Assembly (NCBI GenBank): GCA_009760855.2
Contig: WPIO01000165.1
Location: 155,001-182,500 of the forward strand
DNA from: Cristatella mucedo
Lineage: Eukaryota > Bryozoa > Phylactolaemata > Cristatellidae
DNA: 27,500 nucleotides
Direction: 5' to 3'
The first letter of the stretch is position 1; every line of letters starts with the position of its first letter. Below are positions 10,267 to 23,502 of the stretch, in pieces. Both the position numbers and the translations under genes were made by a program. The notes under the pieces are model-generated. The model saw only the letters and a list, made by a program, of their open reading frames with translations. It was not told where the DNA came from and did not search any database.

Positions 10267-10361
10267 GCGATATTTCGAACCAATGATTTGAGAGCATTGC
10301 AAATTGGGAAATGTGCCCTTTAGACGGAAACTCTTTGGGCTTGGGTGAAGGTTTTCGGGCG

Positions 10362-10396
10362 AAGGTGATCCTTTATTGCTGCTGCAAGCGGTGGTG
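10362..10396 (+). mobile_element. SINE middle fragment joined to a LINE A tail
   Basis: GGTGATCCTTTATTGCTGCT and GCAAGCGGTGGTGAT match the central block of the tRNA-like SINE. The match stops where the LINE A AATAATAAC tail begins. Confidence 0.6.
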
Positions 10397-10576
10397 ATAA
10401 TAACAATAATAACGCACTTGATAAAGCGCCCTCAGAGAACTTAATCTCTTTGTAGGCGCTTTACATTTGCTGGTATGGGAAATGCAATTAGATGGTGAGT
10501 AAAATCATGCTTGATAAACAAACAAAATGAATAACCTGGTTAGGGGTGACATGCACAGGGTCAGCATGCAAATGTG
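10395..10576 (-). mobile_element. LINE family A, 3' UTR fragment
   Basis: Tail (AATAATAACGCACTTG), hairpin arms and 3' UTR up to ATGCAAATGTGG, then an abrupt end of homology, as expected for 5' truncation. Confidence 0.85.
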
Positions 10577-11060
10577 GTGATAGCCTACGTAGTTTGAGAG
10601 CATGCAGACTTCTCTGATAAGCCGCTGGTGAGCAGCTGTTAGGAGCTTTACCGAGAGGGACCGGTGCACAGTTGCGATCCGCCTGGGATGATTCATCGCG
10701 GTCGGCCAGGGTACAGTCGTGCGAGAGGAGAGGAGAGGAGAAGGTGGGGACGAGTGCCGCGCGTCCCTCGGCTGCTCCGTCCGCCGAGCAATAAAGCCGT
10801 TGGTGTTGTTCGTCGGCTGGCTCTCTGCTGTGCAAACCGAACGACAGGTTATGAGGCTCATCGGAAGGCAGCTATCCAAAAGAGGCTGCTTAATCAGCTA
10901 GTACAGTACAGGCTGCCTTTGCGGTCAAACGTATATACGCGAACAGGTTCGTATATTTTCATTGGTTTGCTTGGTAGCTCTGCGAGATATCGGGGTCGGA
11001 GATCGGCGTGCTCTCGTCAAACGCGTCTCAAGCATCCGGCCTCCTCGAATTCCCATCTAT
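10577..11060. other. Intergenic stretch; only a SINE end recognised
   Basis: Mostly unique sequence. A 31-bp piece at 10871-10901 (GCTATCCAAAAGAGGCTG then CTTAATCAGCTAG) equals the 3' end of the SINE family. No exon or RNA gene seen. Confidence 0.5.
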
Positions 11061-11229
11061 GGTGAGCCGTGATGGCACACTAGGTAAGGCGGTTGCTTTC
11101 ACGACCTCGGTCCCGAGGTCGTGGGTTCGATTCCTGCGGTGGGCGATCCTTCATCGCCACTGCAAGCGGCAGCGATTGCCGTAAAGGCTCTCCTGTCGCT
11201 ATACAAAAAGAGGCTGCTTAATCAGCTAG
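11061..11229 (+). mobile_element. tRNA-derived SINE, full-looking copy
   Basis: A 169-bp unit starting GGTGAGCCGTGATGGCACAC and ending GGCTGCTTAATCAGCTAG. It has an A-box-like segment near its start (GTGATGGCACACTAGG) and a pol III B-box match, GGTTCGATTCC, at 11124-11134. An internal hairpin, ACGACCTCGG/CCGAGGTCGT, imitates an anticodon arm region. Length and ends equal those of the copy at 24691-24859. The source tRNA and partner LINE are not evident. Confidence 0.85.
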
Positions 11230-12184
11230 GATTTTTTTTTACTCTCGAGGGGCCGTACTTTTGCCATCGACTGTTGCAAGCACTTATTCAACTCCGAAAA
11301 GGGCACAGCCAGAATTAGCCGATTTCCTGCTGGCTGCTGAAGCTATGGATAGCAGGCGGCTCCTGTCAGAGAGGAAGGCTTCGGGGTCATGCCTTAGACG
11401 ATCTGGAGTTATTTATTTTGAAGAGAGGCTTCCGGGCATCCTATGAGAGATCGGATCGCAGACAGATATTGCCTAAGAGAACACATCAAAATTATCCTGT
11501 CTCGTTAGACAGTGAAATTTCAGCAAACCTATATATTTTAGCTTAGATCGCCCGGTAGCAATGCGACCGCAGGATACTCTGCAGGCAAGAAGAGAGCTGT
11601 GTCCGTGGCCACCACGAGGCAATTACACGTGGCCCTAGTAGTAGCCTGGAAAGCTAGAACAGCTGGGCTGAACCTTGGCCTTGGCTGGCCCTCTATGGGG
11701 CCAAAGAACGGAGCTTCCCGGCATGCCACTTCGGGTCGCGGTCCAAGAAAGGAGCTTCGGTCTTCTTTCCCTTATTCCTCCGCCCCCCCACCCAGACCCC
11801 GACGAATCGCCTGCCCAGGACGTAGCACATGTCTTGCTTGCGTGTCTGCTTTGCGACGGCGTTTGTCCTTGAATTGCTCATCTTCGGTGCAGTTGAGATT
11901 TATTTTTTCGACGACACGGTACGTAATTTTCACAAAGAGCTTCCCTTGTCTCCCCAAGCCGGATAGAGCTGCTGTGTCTATCTTATTGAGCCGTTCATAC
12001 TCACGATCATCCAGTCAAGAGCAATCACTGGTCACTGCTATTAAACACAGCGATATGTTATTAATCGCAGCCGAAGTATGCTTCTGCAACTCATCTAGAA
12101 GCTCCAACGATGGTCAACGACAGTCGGGCATTCTCCACATCGGCCAGCTTCAGAGGCCGTAAGGAAAGTCTATAGCGACCGCCG
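11230..12184. other. Intergenic region between SCLT1 and COG6, no feature recognised
   Basis: Starts with a T9 run after the SINE. The open frames on both strands lack domains or splice signals. The region may include SCLT1 3' UTR in transcript sense (minus strand), as a candidate AATAAA lies at 11904-11899. Confidence 0.4.
11899..11904 (-). terminator. Possible SCLT1 polyadenylation signal AATAAA
   Basis: The minus strand reads AATAAA here, about 690 nt beyond the SCLT1 stop. I saw no closer canonical hexamer by eye. It is a short motif that arises by chance, so this is only a candidate. Confidence 0.25.
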
Positions 12185-12591
12185 CTAGCGAAATTCGTTT
12201 CGCAAGCTCGTGCAAAGGTTGGTGATACGAAAAAGCAACTTCATAGATTTCTCAACAGACATCTTGTTAAAATAATAAGCAGCACCACGTCTATGCAAGA
12301 CAAATCCAATAACGGAAAGTCTCAGGCTCGACGGAAGTAACGCCAGTAGAGAAACGGCAACTGTTAAAAAGAGTGTATGCAGAAAAATTAAAAAATATAT
12401 GCCGAGCACTGCTATTACACGTCGCGTAAAATTATGCAGGCTATAATAATGATGCCACCGAAATCCTTTAGACGTACGCGTCGCAGCGGTGCATCCCTTC
12501 GACCGCGGTTTCGATCCTGCAGAATAATTAGGATCTTGGAAGCATGGCTGTGGAGCCCGCCCCGCCCCCACACAGCACAGTGGCATGCCTA

Positions 12592-12844
12592 TCAGGCTTC
12601 GGAGAGGCTCGCCGACGAATCATCGTACGGCGACGTCAAGGCGTTCTCCTTGGCATCTCTCGAGGCACTAGCACTGGGCCGCACCAAAGCCGATGCTGTG
12701 TAGCTGCTGCTCTTCCCGGCTCGGTCACTGCCAATGCCTGGCGCTCGGTTCGATTCGCTTAGGATGCCGCTGACGCCGGCTCCCGGGCGCTCCCAGCAGC
12801 CGGCAGCAGAATCCAAGTCGTCCCGCCTGAGCGGCTCTTGAAAT
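12592..12844 (-). CDS. SCLT1: SCLT1 exon J (putative last coding exon with stop)
   Basis: One completing base, 83 codons and TGA at 12594-12592, behind the acceptor ATCTTTTAG. It opens FQEPLRRDDLDSAAG and ends with a Ser-rich stretch finishing SASLSEA. It is low in hydrophobic residues and rich in Ser, Ala, Gly and Asp, so probably disordered. Phase agrees with exon I across a 148-bp intron. The frame is open without interruption. Function unknown. Confidence 0.62.
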
Positions 12845-13452
12845 CTAAAAGATATTCGCAGCACCTCGGCAGGCGACGAGACACTCAAGAGGACGACAGG
12901 GTGCACGGAATGTGAATACGCCCACGCAGGCCATTACGATTGCCATATTGATTGCTTGCCGTGCAAAGGGTGCCTGCCCAAAGGTCGCTTACCCATCGTT
13001 GGACAGTCCTGAGCCGGCGAGTGTGACGTTTGAGCCCTGACGGCCCGGAGAAGAGACATCGGCATAGTGCTGCATCAGGCGTCTCAGGCGTGCCTCCTTG
13101 GCTGCACTCTGAAAGTGAGAGAAGCGAGCGAGAGAAGCGAGCGAGAGAAGCGAGCGAGGGTGGTGACCCTGGTGACCCGCTCGCGTGGCATCCCGATCTG
13201 AGTGATAATCGCCAATCGGCTCGAAGAGCAGGGCCCCAAGCCAAACCGAATGGATGCAGAACGTTAGCACAGCGCATAACCATCTACCTCGGCGGCAGAG
13301 TAGGGGCTTCAGCCACGAGGTGAGTACATTTGGAAACTTCTCGAAAGGTCTGCACCATATCGAGAGGGAGTTGCAAGAACAAGTTGACGACGACGAAAAT
13401 GAAAACAAGGCAACGTGCATAAATGCACACACAATGAGAGAAAGATAGAGAA

Positions 13453-13513
<61 letters not shown>

Positions 13514-16500
13514 CAGAAGGCACTTGATAAAGCGCCCTCAGAGAACTCAATCTCTATCTAGGCACTTTACATTTTCTGCAAAGGGAAACGCGATTGAATG
13601 GTGAGTAATGTCCTGCTTGATAAACAACATGAATAACATGGTTAGGGGTGACATGCACAGGGTCAGCATGCAAATGTGGTTAGTGGCAGCATGCAGTGTC
13701 AGCACGCATAAGCACGTGAAGGACGAATCACAGGGACCCACTAAATGCTGTCCTAAATAGGTGTGTTTTCAAGTTCTTTTTAAATGTGGTCAAGTCAGGG
13801 GATGTTCTGACACAAGTCGGGAGCCAGAGAGACAGAGAGAGGACGGGACGGCCATGCAGAAATACGCAGCACGAGGACAGTGAGCAGGAGGAATGCTGAG
13901 ACGGAAGTGCTGCCAAGAGATGGGCAGCACAGACGACACAGTGTGACAGTGGGAGCAAGAAGGAAAGACGAGTTGGTGATAGGACCGTGATGTACCGACT
14001 GAGAGTTCAGTGGCATCAAGAGCATCATGAACATCAAACAGAGTCAGCCGAGTTGGTTGTACAAAATGTGGACTCTATTGATTAGCTTAAGGCTCTTCTG
14101 ATACAATATAAGCAATGCCGTGGAACAGGTCAGTCTTGCTTGACTATATGACTGCAATAATTAAGTAGGTTATCTGAATGACCCGCTTTAAGCATACCTG
14201 CACGTATGACATTGTTCTTATCTAGTGGGCTGGCTGCAACGATAGCCGAGAGCATATCGCCCATACCAAAGTGTATAGCAGCAGCACCTTCTATCCTTGG
14301 CCCAGCCATTCGACTTTCTTATCATCGTACTAATTGATATCATCAGCTCAGTTTATGGCACACTCGGCCAAAGCTCCAAACTCGCTTGCTAGTTTCAAGT
14401 TGGATGCTCGCACGACAGCAGCAGCAGCAATCAGAAGCTGCACTACAGCCTCTAGAAGCTGCTTGAGGTCAGCAAGCAGGTAAGACGTCAGTAAGCAGGT
14501 CGACCTGCCTGGCAGCTTCTAGAAGCTGCTAGGCAGGTCGGCAGCTCGATGCTGATCAATGGCCTGAATTGCAAAGCAGCATGCATATTCAAGCACAATG
14601 CTTCTCAACCAACCATGCTTTAGCTTATCTGTTTTGCATGCGTACCCTTCATTTTTAAAGCGCGAGCATTCCCTCGTATGCTCTCGTCATACTAGAGGTC
14701 ATGTTCGCTGTCACATTTGAAGCAGCGAGCAATTAACGAAGGACGTGCCCCCTCAGCCGACGAAGAGCACAGCTTTCTAATCCCACCGCCACGTCCACGT
14801 GCACGGTTAATCACGCCACGTGCAAACGTGTCAAGGTGCAAAATTGAAAGACCTTTGCGCTGTGGGATCAACACGTTGTCACGGCTGCACGTTACTTGAA
14901 CAGTGCCGTACATGGGCCTGCACTGACAAGACAGGAAAATCGGAAACCCTGGACATGCTGCCGAGAGAAGATTGACGACTAACCGCCGATTGCTTAACCG
15001 ACGGAAGCATGCAGCAGCAGCAGCCTTGGGCGGCAGCATAACAAGGCATCGCTGCATGAGTGGGTGATTTTTACCTCTCTCATGGCCTCAGCAGCTCGGG
15101 CGTCGGCTTCTCGAACGCGCTTCTCCATGCGGCGGATCTGCGCTGTACACTCGGCCATCATCTTCTCTGACTGCACGCGAGAGACGAGCGGCAGCTCCAT
15201 TAGCTGGCGCTCTCACACAGAGGCCACAATGCTGCCACAACGCTCGCAGCCAGCGCAACAGTTGTACCTCAGGAGCCTACGTCGCTGCACAGGACCCGCC
15301 GCTATGTCTGCAGACCAGCTGCAGCAATGCGCTACGGTGGTGAGACGACTAGCACGCCTTTATCGTCCATCAATGCGGCTACATGCAGCTCTCGGCAGCC
15401 ACTGATGAGGCGCAGGGGGAGATAAATCGGCCCTGCAATCTCGGGCGGCTGTCGACGGATGGATGGAATGATGACGATATGATGAAAGGATGACAGGGTG
15501 ATGCCTGACAGGGTGATGCCACGGAATGCACCCGTAGCGTCTGCACTCCTTAGCCTGCAGTTAAGGTAGCAAGTAGCTTGGAAGTAGCAGCTCAGCACCG
15601 CTGGTAAGGATGAGCCATAGTCGGCAGCAGGAGAGTAGTTGTCGTTGCGTAAGAATTGTGGAAGCGAGTTCCACAGTCTAGGACCTGCAGAGCTAAGCTT
15701 CTGTCGCCAACGGTCTTTAAGCAGAGGAATGGAACAGCTAATCTATTGTCCATAAAGGACATGAGGGCGCGAACAGGCTGAAACTGATGCAGCAGTTCAG
15801 CTAGGTATGAAGGCGCCAAGCCGTGGTGGGCCTTGTGAGTCAGCGTAAGAACTTTCCTCTGTACCCGTTGCTCAACCGGCATCCATCCTAGCTCTTTTAG
15901 CAAAGGAGACACGTGCTCAAACCTCTGGGACTTGAAGACTAGCCTTGCAGCCTTATTCATAGTCAGCTGCAGTGACCTAGTTGCTTTCTTTGGTAGCCCA
16001 GCCAAAAGGGAATTACAATAATCAAGCCGAGACAGAACAAAGAAGCTAGTTAAATTTGGGTTCACCCCTGACCCCTGGAACTCGGCTACAAATGGAGGAC
16101 AGCAAGAGACCGAGTACAGACCCTTGAGGGACTTCACAGCTGACAGGTCTCGTGTGTGAGACCTGACCTCCACATGACATGGATTGAACACGATCAGACA
16201 AGTACCATTTAAACTATGCCAGTGCCTCGTCTGCCAGACCGATCGTTGTCTCAATCGTTCAAGCAGAACATCATGATCAACGGTGTCGAATGCAGCTGAG
16301 AGATCTAGAAGAGCTAGGGCAGTGACATTCCTGTCATCGTTGCCACGTAGAATGTCATTTTTAACACGGAGGAGAGCAGTTTCAGTGGAGTGCTGCCTCT
16401 TGAACCCAGATTGAAATGTATCTGACATTTTATTCTTTTCAATATGTTCAACAAGCTGCTTAGCAACAATTGTTTCAAGAATCTTTGACAAGAAAAGAAG

Positions 16501-18243
16501 AAGGGAAACTGGGCGATAGTTTGCAAGGACCTCTGTATCTAATCCAGGCATTTGAAGTATGGGTCTAACGATTGCCGATTTGAAAGGACTTGGGGATGCC
16601 CCCTTTTCCCAAGGAAGCATTAAAAACCTCGGTTATGGCAGGGCTAAGTTTGTCTGCCAGTGAAGACCACATAGATGATGGTATAGGATCTTCAGGAGAC
16701 GAGCTCTTTTTGCTAGACCTCATTCGCATGCAGAAACCTCAGAAAACCTTTTAAGGAAGGTCACAGGTTGTGATTCTGCAATTACTTTAGTCGGAGGGGG
16801 CTTTATGGGGGCACGAATGTGCACAATTTTTTCAATAAAGAAGGCTGAAAACGTTTCGGCTGAGCCCTTAATATCTGAGGAGTCAGACCTCACTCAGCAT
16901 TGGCCAATAAATGATGTAGTGTCTTTTAAATCTGTTTAGGATCCGAATGGTGAGTGGTAGCGTGCTTGATAAACAACATGAATAACATGGCCTCGAAGCT
17001 CATCATAATAAATTCAAGAAGAGCAAGAGGAGCACTCTTTCAATAGGAGACTTATCGGACTTTAAATGCCACCGCTGCCAGGGAAAGTATAAGAGCGTAT
17101 GGTGGGAAACTCTATCTGTCGGCTGGTTCGCAAAAGTATTTAACAGTACAGTCGTAAATCAAGAAAAACTGCTCACGTTTAAGTATTTTTTTTGCTTCAA
17201 ACAAAATACATGTTAATTCTGATTTGTTCATTTTCAATAGTAGTAAGAATTTAATAAAACATTTTCTATAGCGCTCTCAGAGAACTCAATCTCTTTCTTT
17301 TCCTGATATATATAAATATCAGGCTGCCGAGTCAGCTTCGACCTTCAGATTTTCCTTTCTAGAAAGCATCGGGGAGGAGGAGGAGGGGTGGGGTGAAATG
17401 GACGGTGTAGCACGTTAGCAGCGACCTCACGAGCGGACCGCGCGAGCTACCTCGACGGCCGACCACGAGGCCCCGCCGCCGCAGACGCCACCGCCGGTGC
17501 ACTGCTGCGGCCGGTTTTGCAAAGACTGAGCGAGCACGGATACCTCGAGCGTCTTGTCGCGTGCCTCGGAGAGGAGAGAGCGCAGCTCTTCGACGCGCTG
17601 CTTCAGCTCCGCGGCCTGAGCGCGCTGCGCCGCTAGCTCGCGCTCGAACTTGAGCTGCGCTTCCTCGTACTGATCCTTCCACCTGCAATGGTGGGGACGG
17701 ACGAAAGGTCAAAGACAACGGTCGACGGTCAAAGGTCAACGGCGGGATGACAGAAGGACGAGGTGTGCGTGCCTTCCTTAAGGTCAACGACATAGCGTAT
17801 TGCAGGTAAGTGCAAGCAGACGCAGAGGCCCGGAGGTCTAGCGCATGCGCGAGCGAGCGACGACGACGTGAGCTTGCAGAACGAGGGATCGAATCGAGAA
17901 CGTTCCGAGAGCTGTGCTGTGAGCGCTGCGCTTTTATCAAAATTGGAAAGTATTTGGAGTGCATCATCACACTTGCTCGTTAAAAAATGTGCCGTGACAG
18001 TATCTAAAAAGGCTCTCACAAAAAATGAGCTCAGTATAAACAAAGGATATTCGAACACGGCTTCACAAGTTTGAAATGAAATGAATTACAAAGAAAAAAC
18101 CAAACTTCAAGAATCCTTCATAAACCTGCAGGGTCAACCAGCACTTTCACGTCACTGTGGCAGCAGGCACACCGAACGAAATGTCAAAAAAGTAAGAAAC
18201 AAGAGAATTTATCACGAGTTATTATTTTATCACAAGATGAAGA

Positions 18244-18330
<87 letters not shown>

Positions 18331-20639
18331 GGCCTGACACAGTCAGTAGCCAATTGAGGCAGAAGGAAATGCCAGCAGACGGCTGCAAAGCCTTCACCTC
18401 AAGGCACAACAGTATCAGCAGAAAACGCCATCAAATGCTTGAGCAACATTGCAACTGCTAGCATGTAGTCGCAGCCCTCCTTGATTCATCGTCCTCGATC
18501 AGTGGAGGCAGCGAGAGATGAGCTCTGGGACTGAGTCCTGCCCAGAGATCCTGCCCTCTTGCACTCGAAGGGACGATTAATCACTACACGAGGTTCATAT
18601 CCCAATCAAAGATGACAACAAGTCCTCTGGACTCTGTTCCCACTGTCCTGCTCCTACGTTGCATCGATCTGCTGCTGCCATGCATAACTAACGTCATTAA
18701 TATGTCATTAGCCTCAGGTCATGTCGCAGCACCTCTCAAAAGGCTGTAGTCAGGCCACTAGTCCACAGGCCACTACTCTCTCCATTCTTTGGCTCCAGCC
18801 TACCTATCAGATCTACTGCCCCACAAGGCTAAGCATCGTACACGCTTTTCGGAATCTAATCGTTCACCTGTACCTCGTACAAACCTCAAATCCTTTGCAG
18901 ACGAGGCCTTTAGTTTGTATGCTCCCAAAGCATGGAACTCACTCCTGACTTTTGTCACGACATCCCCTGACTTGACCATATTTAAAAAGAAATTAAAAAA
19001 GCACCTATTTAGATAGGACAGCATTTACTGGGTCCCCGAGATCCAACCTTTAAGTGCTTATGCGTATTCGTGCTGACACTGTGCATGCTGCCACTAACCA
19101 CACTTGCATGCTGACCCTGTGAATGTCAACCCTACCTAAACATGTATTCTTGTTGTTTATTGAGCATGCTACTACTACCCATTCGATCGTGCTTCCTTTG
19201 TAGCAAATGTAAAGTGCCTAGAAAGAGATTGACTTCTCTGAGGACGCTTAATCAAGTGTGTTATAATTATTATTATTATTGTTATATTACACGAATCCCT
19301 GCCCACAGCCAGCTCAGTGGCTACCCGTAGTAATGCGACACCACAAATTCATGGTGACATGAACTGAGCAACGACCCAAAGCAGCGTGGCCAGCTAGCGG
19401 CTAAGAGGACACTGCCTGAAACAGACAGGGAGAGAGACAGATGCACACAGACGCAGACAGAGGAAGATCGAAGACACGATGGGGAGAGACGGAAACGGAT
19501 TTGGAGAAAGACAGACCAACTGACAGGTAGAATTGGAAGCCTACTGCAAGAGCTACATCGTCGGAGCCGGTTTGTGTACACTTGCTGCTGCACACTAGCC
19601 AGGGAGACACGAATCGATTCAAACGTTTCACGTTAAAAATAAATCAATATAAACCATTAGTATAGCACCTTAGAGAACTTGATCTCTATTCAGGCCCTTC
19701 ACATAGGCTGCCACGGGGCTCGAGCACATGATCTCGGTCATCAAATACATTCATTGGAAAGGCTGACGCTCAAAATTGGCTCTGCCAGAATATCTCCTGT
19801 TAAATCAGCTCGAAATCTAGGTGTCCTGTTCCGAAGTGACCTTTAATTAGACGATCACATCAGTTCCACAGTCAAATCTGCCTACTTTCAGCTACATAAC
19901 ATTGCTCAAATTCGGGCTTGTTTAGATAAGGATACCACGTCTAAGTTGGTCCGTGCATTTGTGACACCCCAACTTGACTTCTGTAACTCGCTGCTTGCTG
20001 GCCTACCGGCAAGTGCAATCAGGCGATTACAGCTGGTGCAAAACTCCGCAGCTAGGCTTGTCTGTCGTGAGCGTGGCAGTTGACACATCACACCACTTCT
20101 CGCCGACTTGCACTGGCTCCCAGTCAACCAACGCATCGACTTCAAGGTTTTATCGCTCACTTTTAGGTCACTTTATTTTTGGCTCCAGCCTATCTCTCAG
20201 ATCTACTCCCCCAGCAGGCCAAGCATCGTACCACCTGCTTTTCGGAATCCAACAGTCTACCATTACATCGTACAAACCTCAAATCCTTTGGAGACCGTGC
20301 ATTTAGTTCGTATGCTCCCAAAGTCTGGAACTCACTCCCGACTTGCGTCACAACATTCCCTGACTTTACCACATTTAAAAAGAACTTTAAAACACACCTC
20401 TTTAGGACAGCATTTAGTGGATCCCTGTGACCCGTCCTTCGTGTGCTTATGCGTGCTGACACTGTGCATGCTGCCACTAACCACATTTGCATGCTTACCC
20501 TGTGCATGTCACCCCTAACCACGTTGTTCATGTTGTTTATCAAGCATGATATTACTCACGATTCAATCGTGTTTCCCTTTGCAGCAAATGTAAAGCGCCT
20601 AGGAAGAGATTGAGTTCTCTAAGGGCGCTTTATCAAGTG

Positions 20640-20681
<42 letters not shown>

Positions 20682-23453
20682 CCTTGGCCTCGGTCAATAG
20701 AGGCAAGCACCTTAACTGCAGCACCAACCAATCATGTGGTGCGGCAGTGACGGCCCTCCGTTGCCTGTCGTACGCATGCACTTGGGACAGGACGAGGGAA
20801 TGCGAGGGAAATGCCTGGACTGCCTCGAGGCGGTCCAGGCATTCGGGAGGTGGATGGCGCAAAGCCACAGAGGCCGCCAAGATAGCAACTGGCTGCTCCC
20901 GTGCTAGCGAAGCCACGGCACGCGGGTCCCGCGCTCATCGCGGGTCCCGCGCTCATCACGCTGCAACTCACTTGGCGGCCATTCGTTGGTGCGAGGCGAG
21001 CGACTGGCGAAGCTGTTCCACGCTCTGTCGGTGCGCGTCGTCGGCACTCCTCAGCTTCACTTCGAGCTCCTTCTGCAGCCTCTCGGCGTCTCGTCTCGCC
21101 AGGTCGTGCTGCAAGTTGATTATTAAAGTTCGCAAAGCTCCGCGCTTTTACTGCGGCGTATTCTGCGTAGGCTGTCCTCTCCTCCAGTCATTCCTACCTT
21201 GCAGGCCTGCATTTCCGGCGAGCACTACCTGCTAATAGCGATAACATACAGTAACAATAATAATGAACCGTTCGTAATAGTGCCTTGAGAGAACTAAATT
21301 CCTTTCTAAGCCCTCACTCGACACGCAATGGAAAGGAAGCCTGTCATAAAGTTAAGTGATTAAGTGATCACATCATGTTTATATGAATGCATATAAGTAT
21401 GTATGTGTGTATGCGTGTGTATGCATGTATGCGTGTGTCTCTCTGTATGTGTCTGTGTGTACGTGTCTGTCTATGTATGTGCCTCCGTCTGTAACTCCAC
21501 AAAGACTATGTGGGTTTTGCGTACTCACAACCTTTGCAAATTTCGGTACACATTAGGCAGCCAACAGACATCTCACGCAACAAAGAGAAAGTGGAAAGCA
21601 TAGCCGAGTCAAGAGAGCAGTTGAGGTAGTGATTAACATGGAGCAGTAGCACTTAATAGGTGATGCTGCCCTGCGACCTTCACCTCGTGCTCGAAATTTG
21701 GGTGTCATTTTCGACAGCTGCCTCAATTTTAAAAGCTTCATTCAGAAAACTGCTTCTACAGCAAGCCATCATGTCCGATCCCTATCCAAGATTGGAAGCT
21801 GTCTTCCACAGTGGCTTGCAAAAAATTTAACTACATCCTTAGGTTCTGTCTCGGCTTGATTATTATAATTCCCTTTGGCCGAGCTTCCAAAGAAAGCAAC
21901 TAGGCCACTGCAGCTGGCTATGAATATGGCTGCAAGGCTAGTTTTCAAGTCCCAGAGGTTTGACCACGTGTCTCTTCTGCTAAAAGAGCTAGGATGGCTG
22001 CCGGTTGATCAACGGATACAGAGCAAAGTTCTTACGCTGACCCACAAGGCCCACCACGGCTTGGCTCCTCCATACCTAGCTGAACTGCTGCATCAGTTTC
22101 AGCCTCCTCGAGCACTCAGGTCCTTTATGGACAATACATTAGCTGTTCCATTCCTCCGCTTAAAGACCATTGGCGACAGAAGCTTTAGCTCTGCAGGTCC
22201 TAGACTGTGGAACTCGCTTCCACAATTCTTATGCCACGACAACTAGTCTCCTGCTGCCGACTATGGCACATCCATTCCAGCGGTCCTGAGCTGCTACTTC
22301 CATGCTACTCACTATCTCAACTGCTCTCCTGACTCTGCCAAGCTTCCCACTTTCTCTTTGTTTCGTGAGATGAAGTCTGTCGGCTACCAAATGCTTACCG
22401 AGAGCCGCTTAGGCTGTGAGTGTGCTAACAAAACTCTTCGTGTAACACCCTCGTAGTCGTTATGGCTTTGTGGAGTTACAGACGGAGATACATTACATTA
22501 CACGTGGTCAAACCTCTGCAATTTGCAAACAATCTTTGCAGCCACATTCATAGCCAGCTGCAGCGGCCTAGTGGCTTTTTTTCGGTAGCGCAGACAAAAG
22601 GGAATTACAATAATCTAGCCGAGACAGAACTAATGAGGTAGTGAAATTTCTTGCCTGCTGCCCTGGAAGACAGTTCCTAATCTTAGATAGGAATAGGACG
22701 TGATGGCTAGCTGTAGAAGTAGTCTCACCTGTGATTTGTTCTTTATGTGCTTATGCGTGCTGACACTGTGCATGCTGCCACTAACTACCCTTGCATGCTG
22801 ACCCTGTGCATGTCACCACTAACCATGATTATTCTTGTTGTTTATCGACCATGCTTCCATTAACCATCCGATCGTGTTTACTTTGCAGCAAATGTAAAGC
22901 GCCTAGAAAGAAATTGAGTTATCTGAGGGCACTGTATCAAGTGTGTTATTATTCTCAATGAAGCTTTCAAATATATAGGCAGTTGTCAAAGACGACATCT
23001 AAATTCGGAGCACACGGCGATGGCCGCACGGCAGCATCACCATTAGAAGAGCAAAGCCTTCTTCTAATCCAGACACACGCTTAGGGAATTGCCCTGTGAG
23101 AAGCAGCTCAGCTTTTATCGTCGTTTGTTTTCAAGAAACTTTCCGACATCCAGGATCGAGGCAAGGCAAGCATTCAGTTTGTCAGTTGCTGCAGCAGATT
23201 CCGACGGCTTTAAATGACCAACATTTGGAATTGCTCCGTATTGTCAGCATAAAAGCGATCCTATTCCAAGGCCTTAATCATCTCCCCCCCCCCCCACGCA
23301 GGTTGAGTATAAATGGCGAACTGCAACGGACCGAGGACGGTCGCTTGATAGACTCCACAGGTGACCGACCGGTCTGGTGGATGAGACCTGACCCCCACAC
23401 GACGCGAGAGAGAGAGGGAGAGAGAGAGAGAGGGAGAGAGGGAGAGAGGGAGA

Positions 23454-23502
<49 letters not shown>

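Noticed and set aside
12185-12586. Minus-strand 133-residue frame downstream of the SCLT1 stop
   Set aside because: It starts after the SCLT1 TGA, has no recognised domain, and could simply lie in 3' UTR or intergenic DNA.
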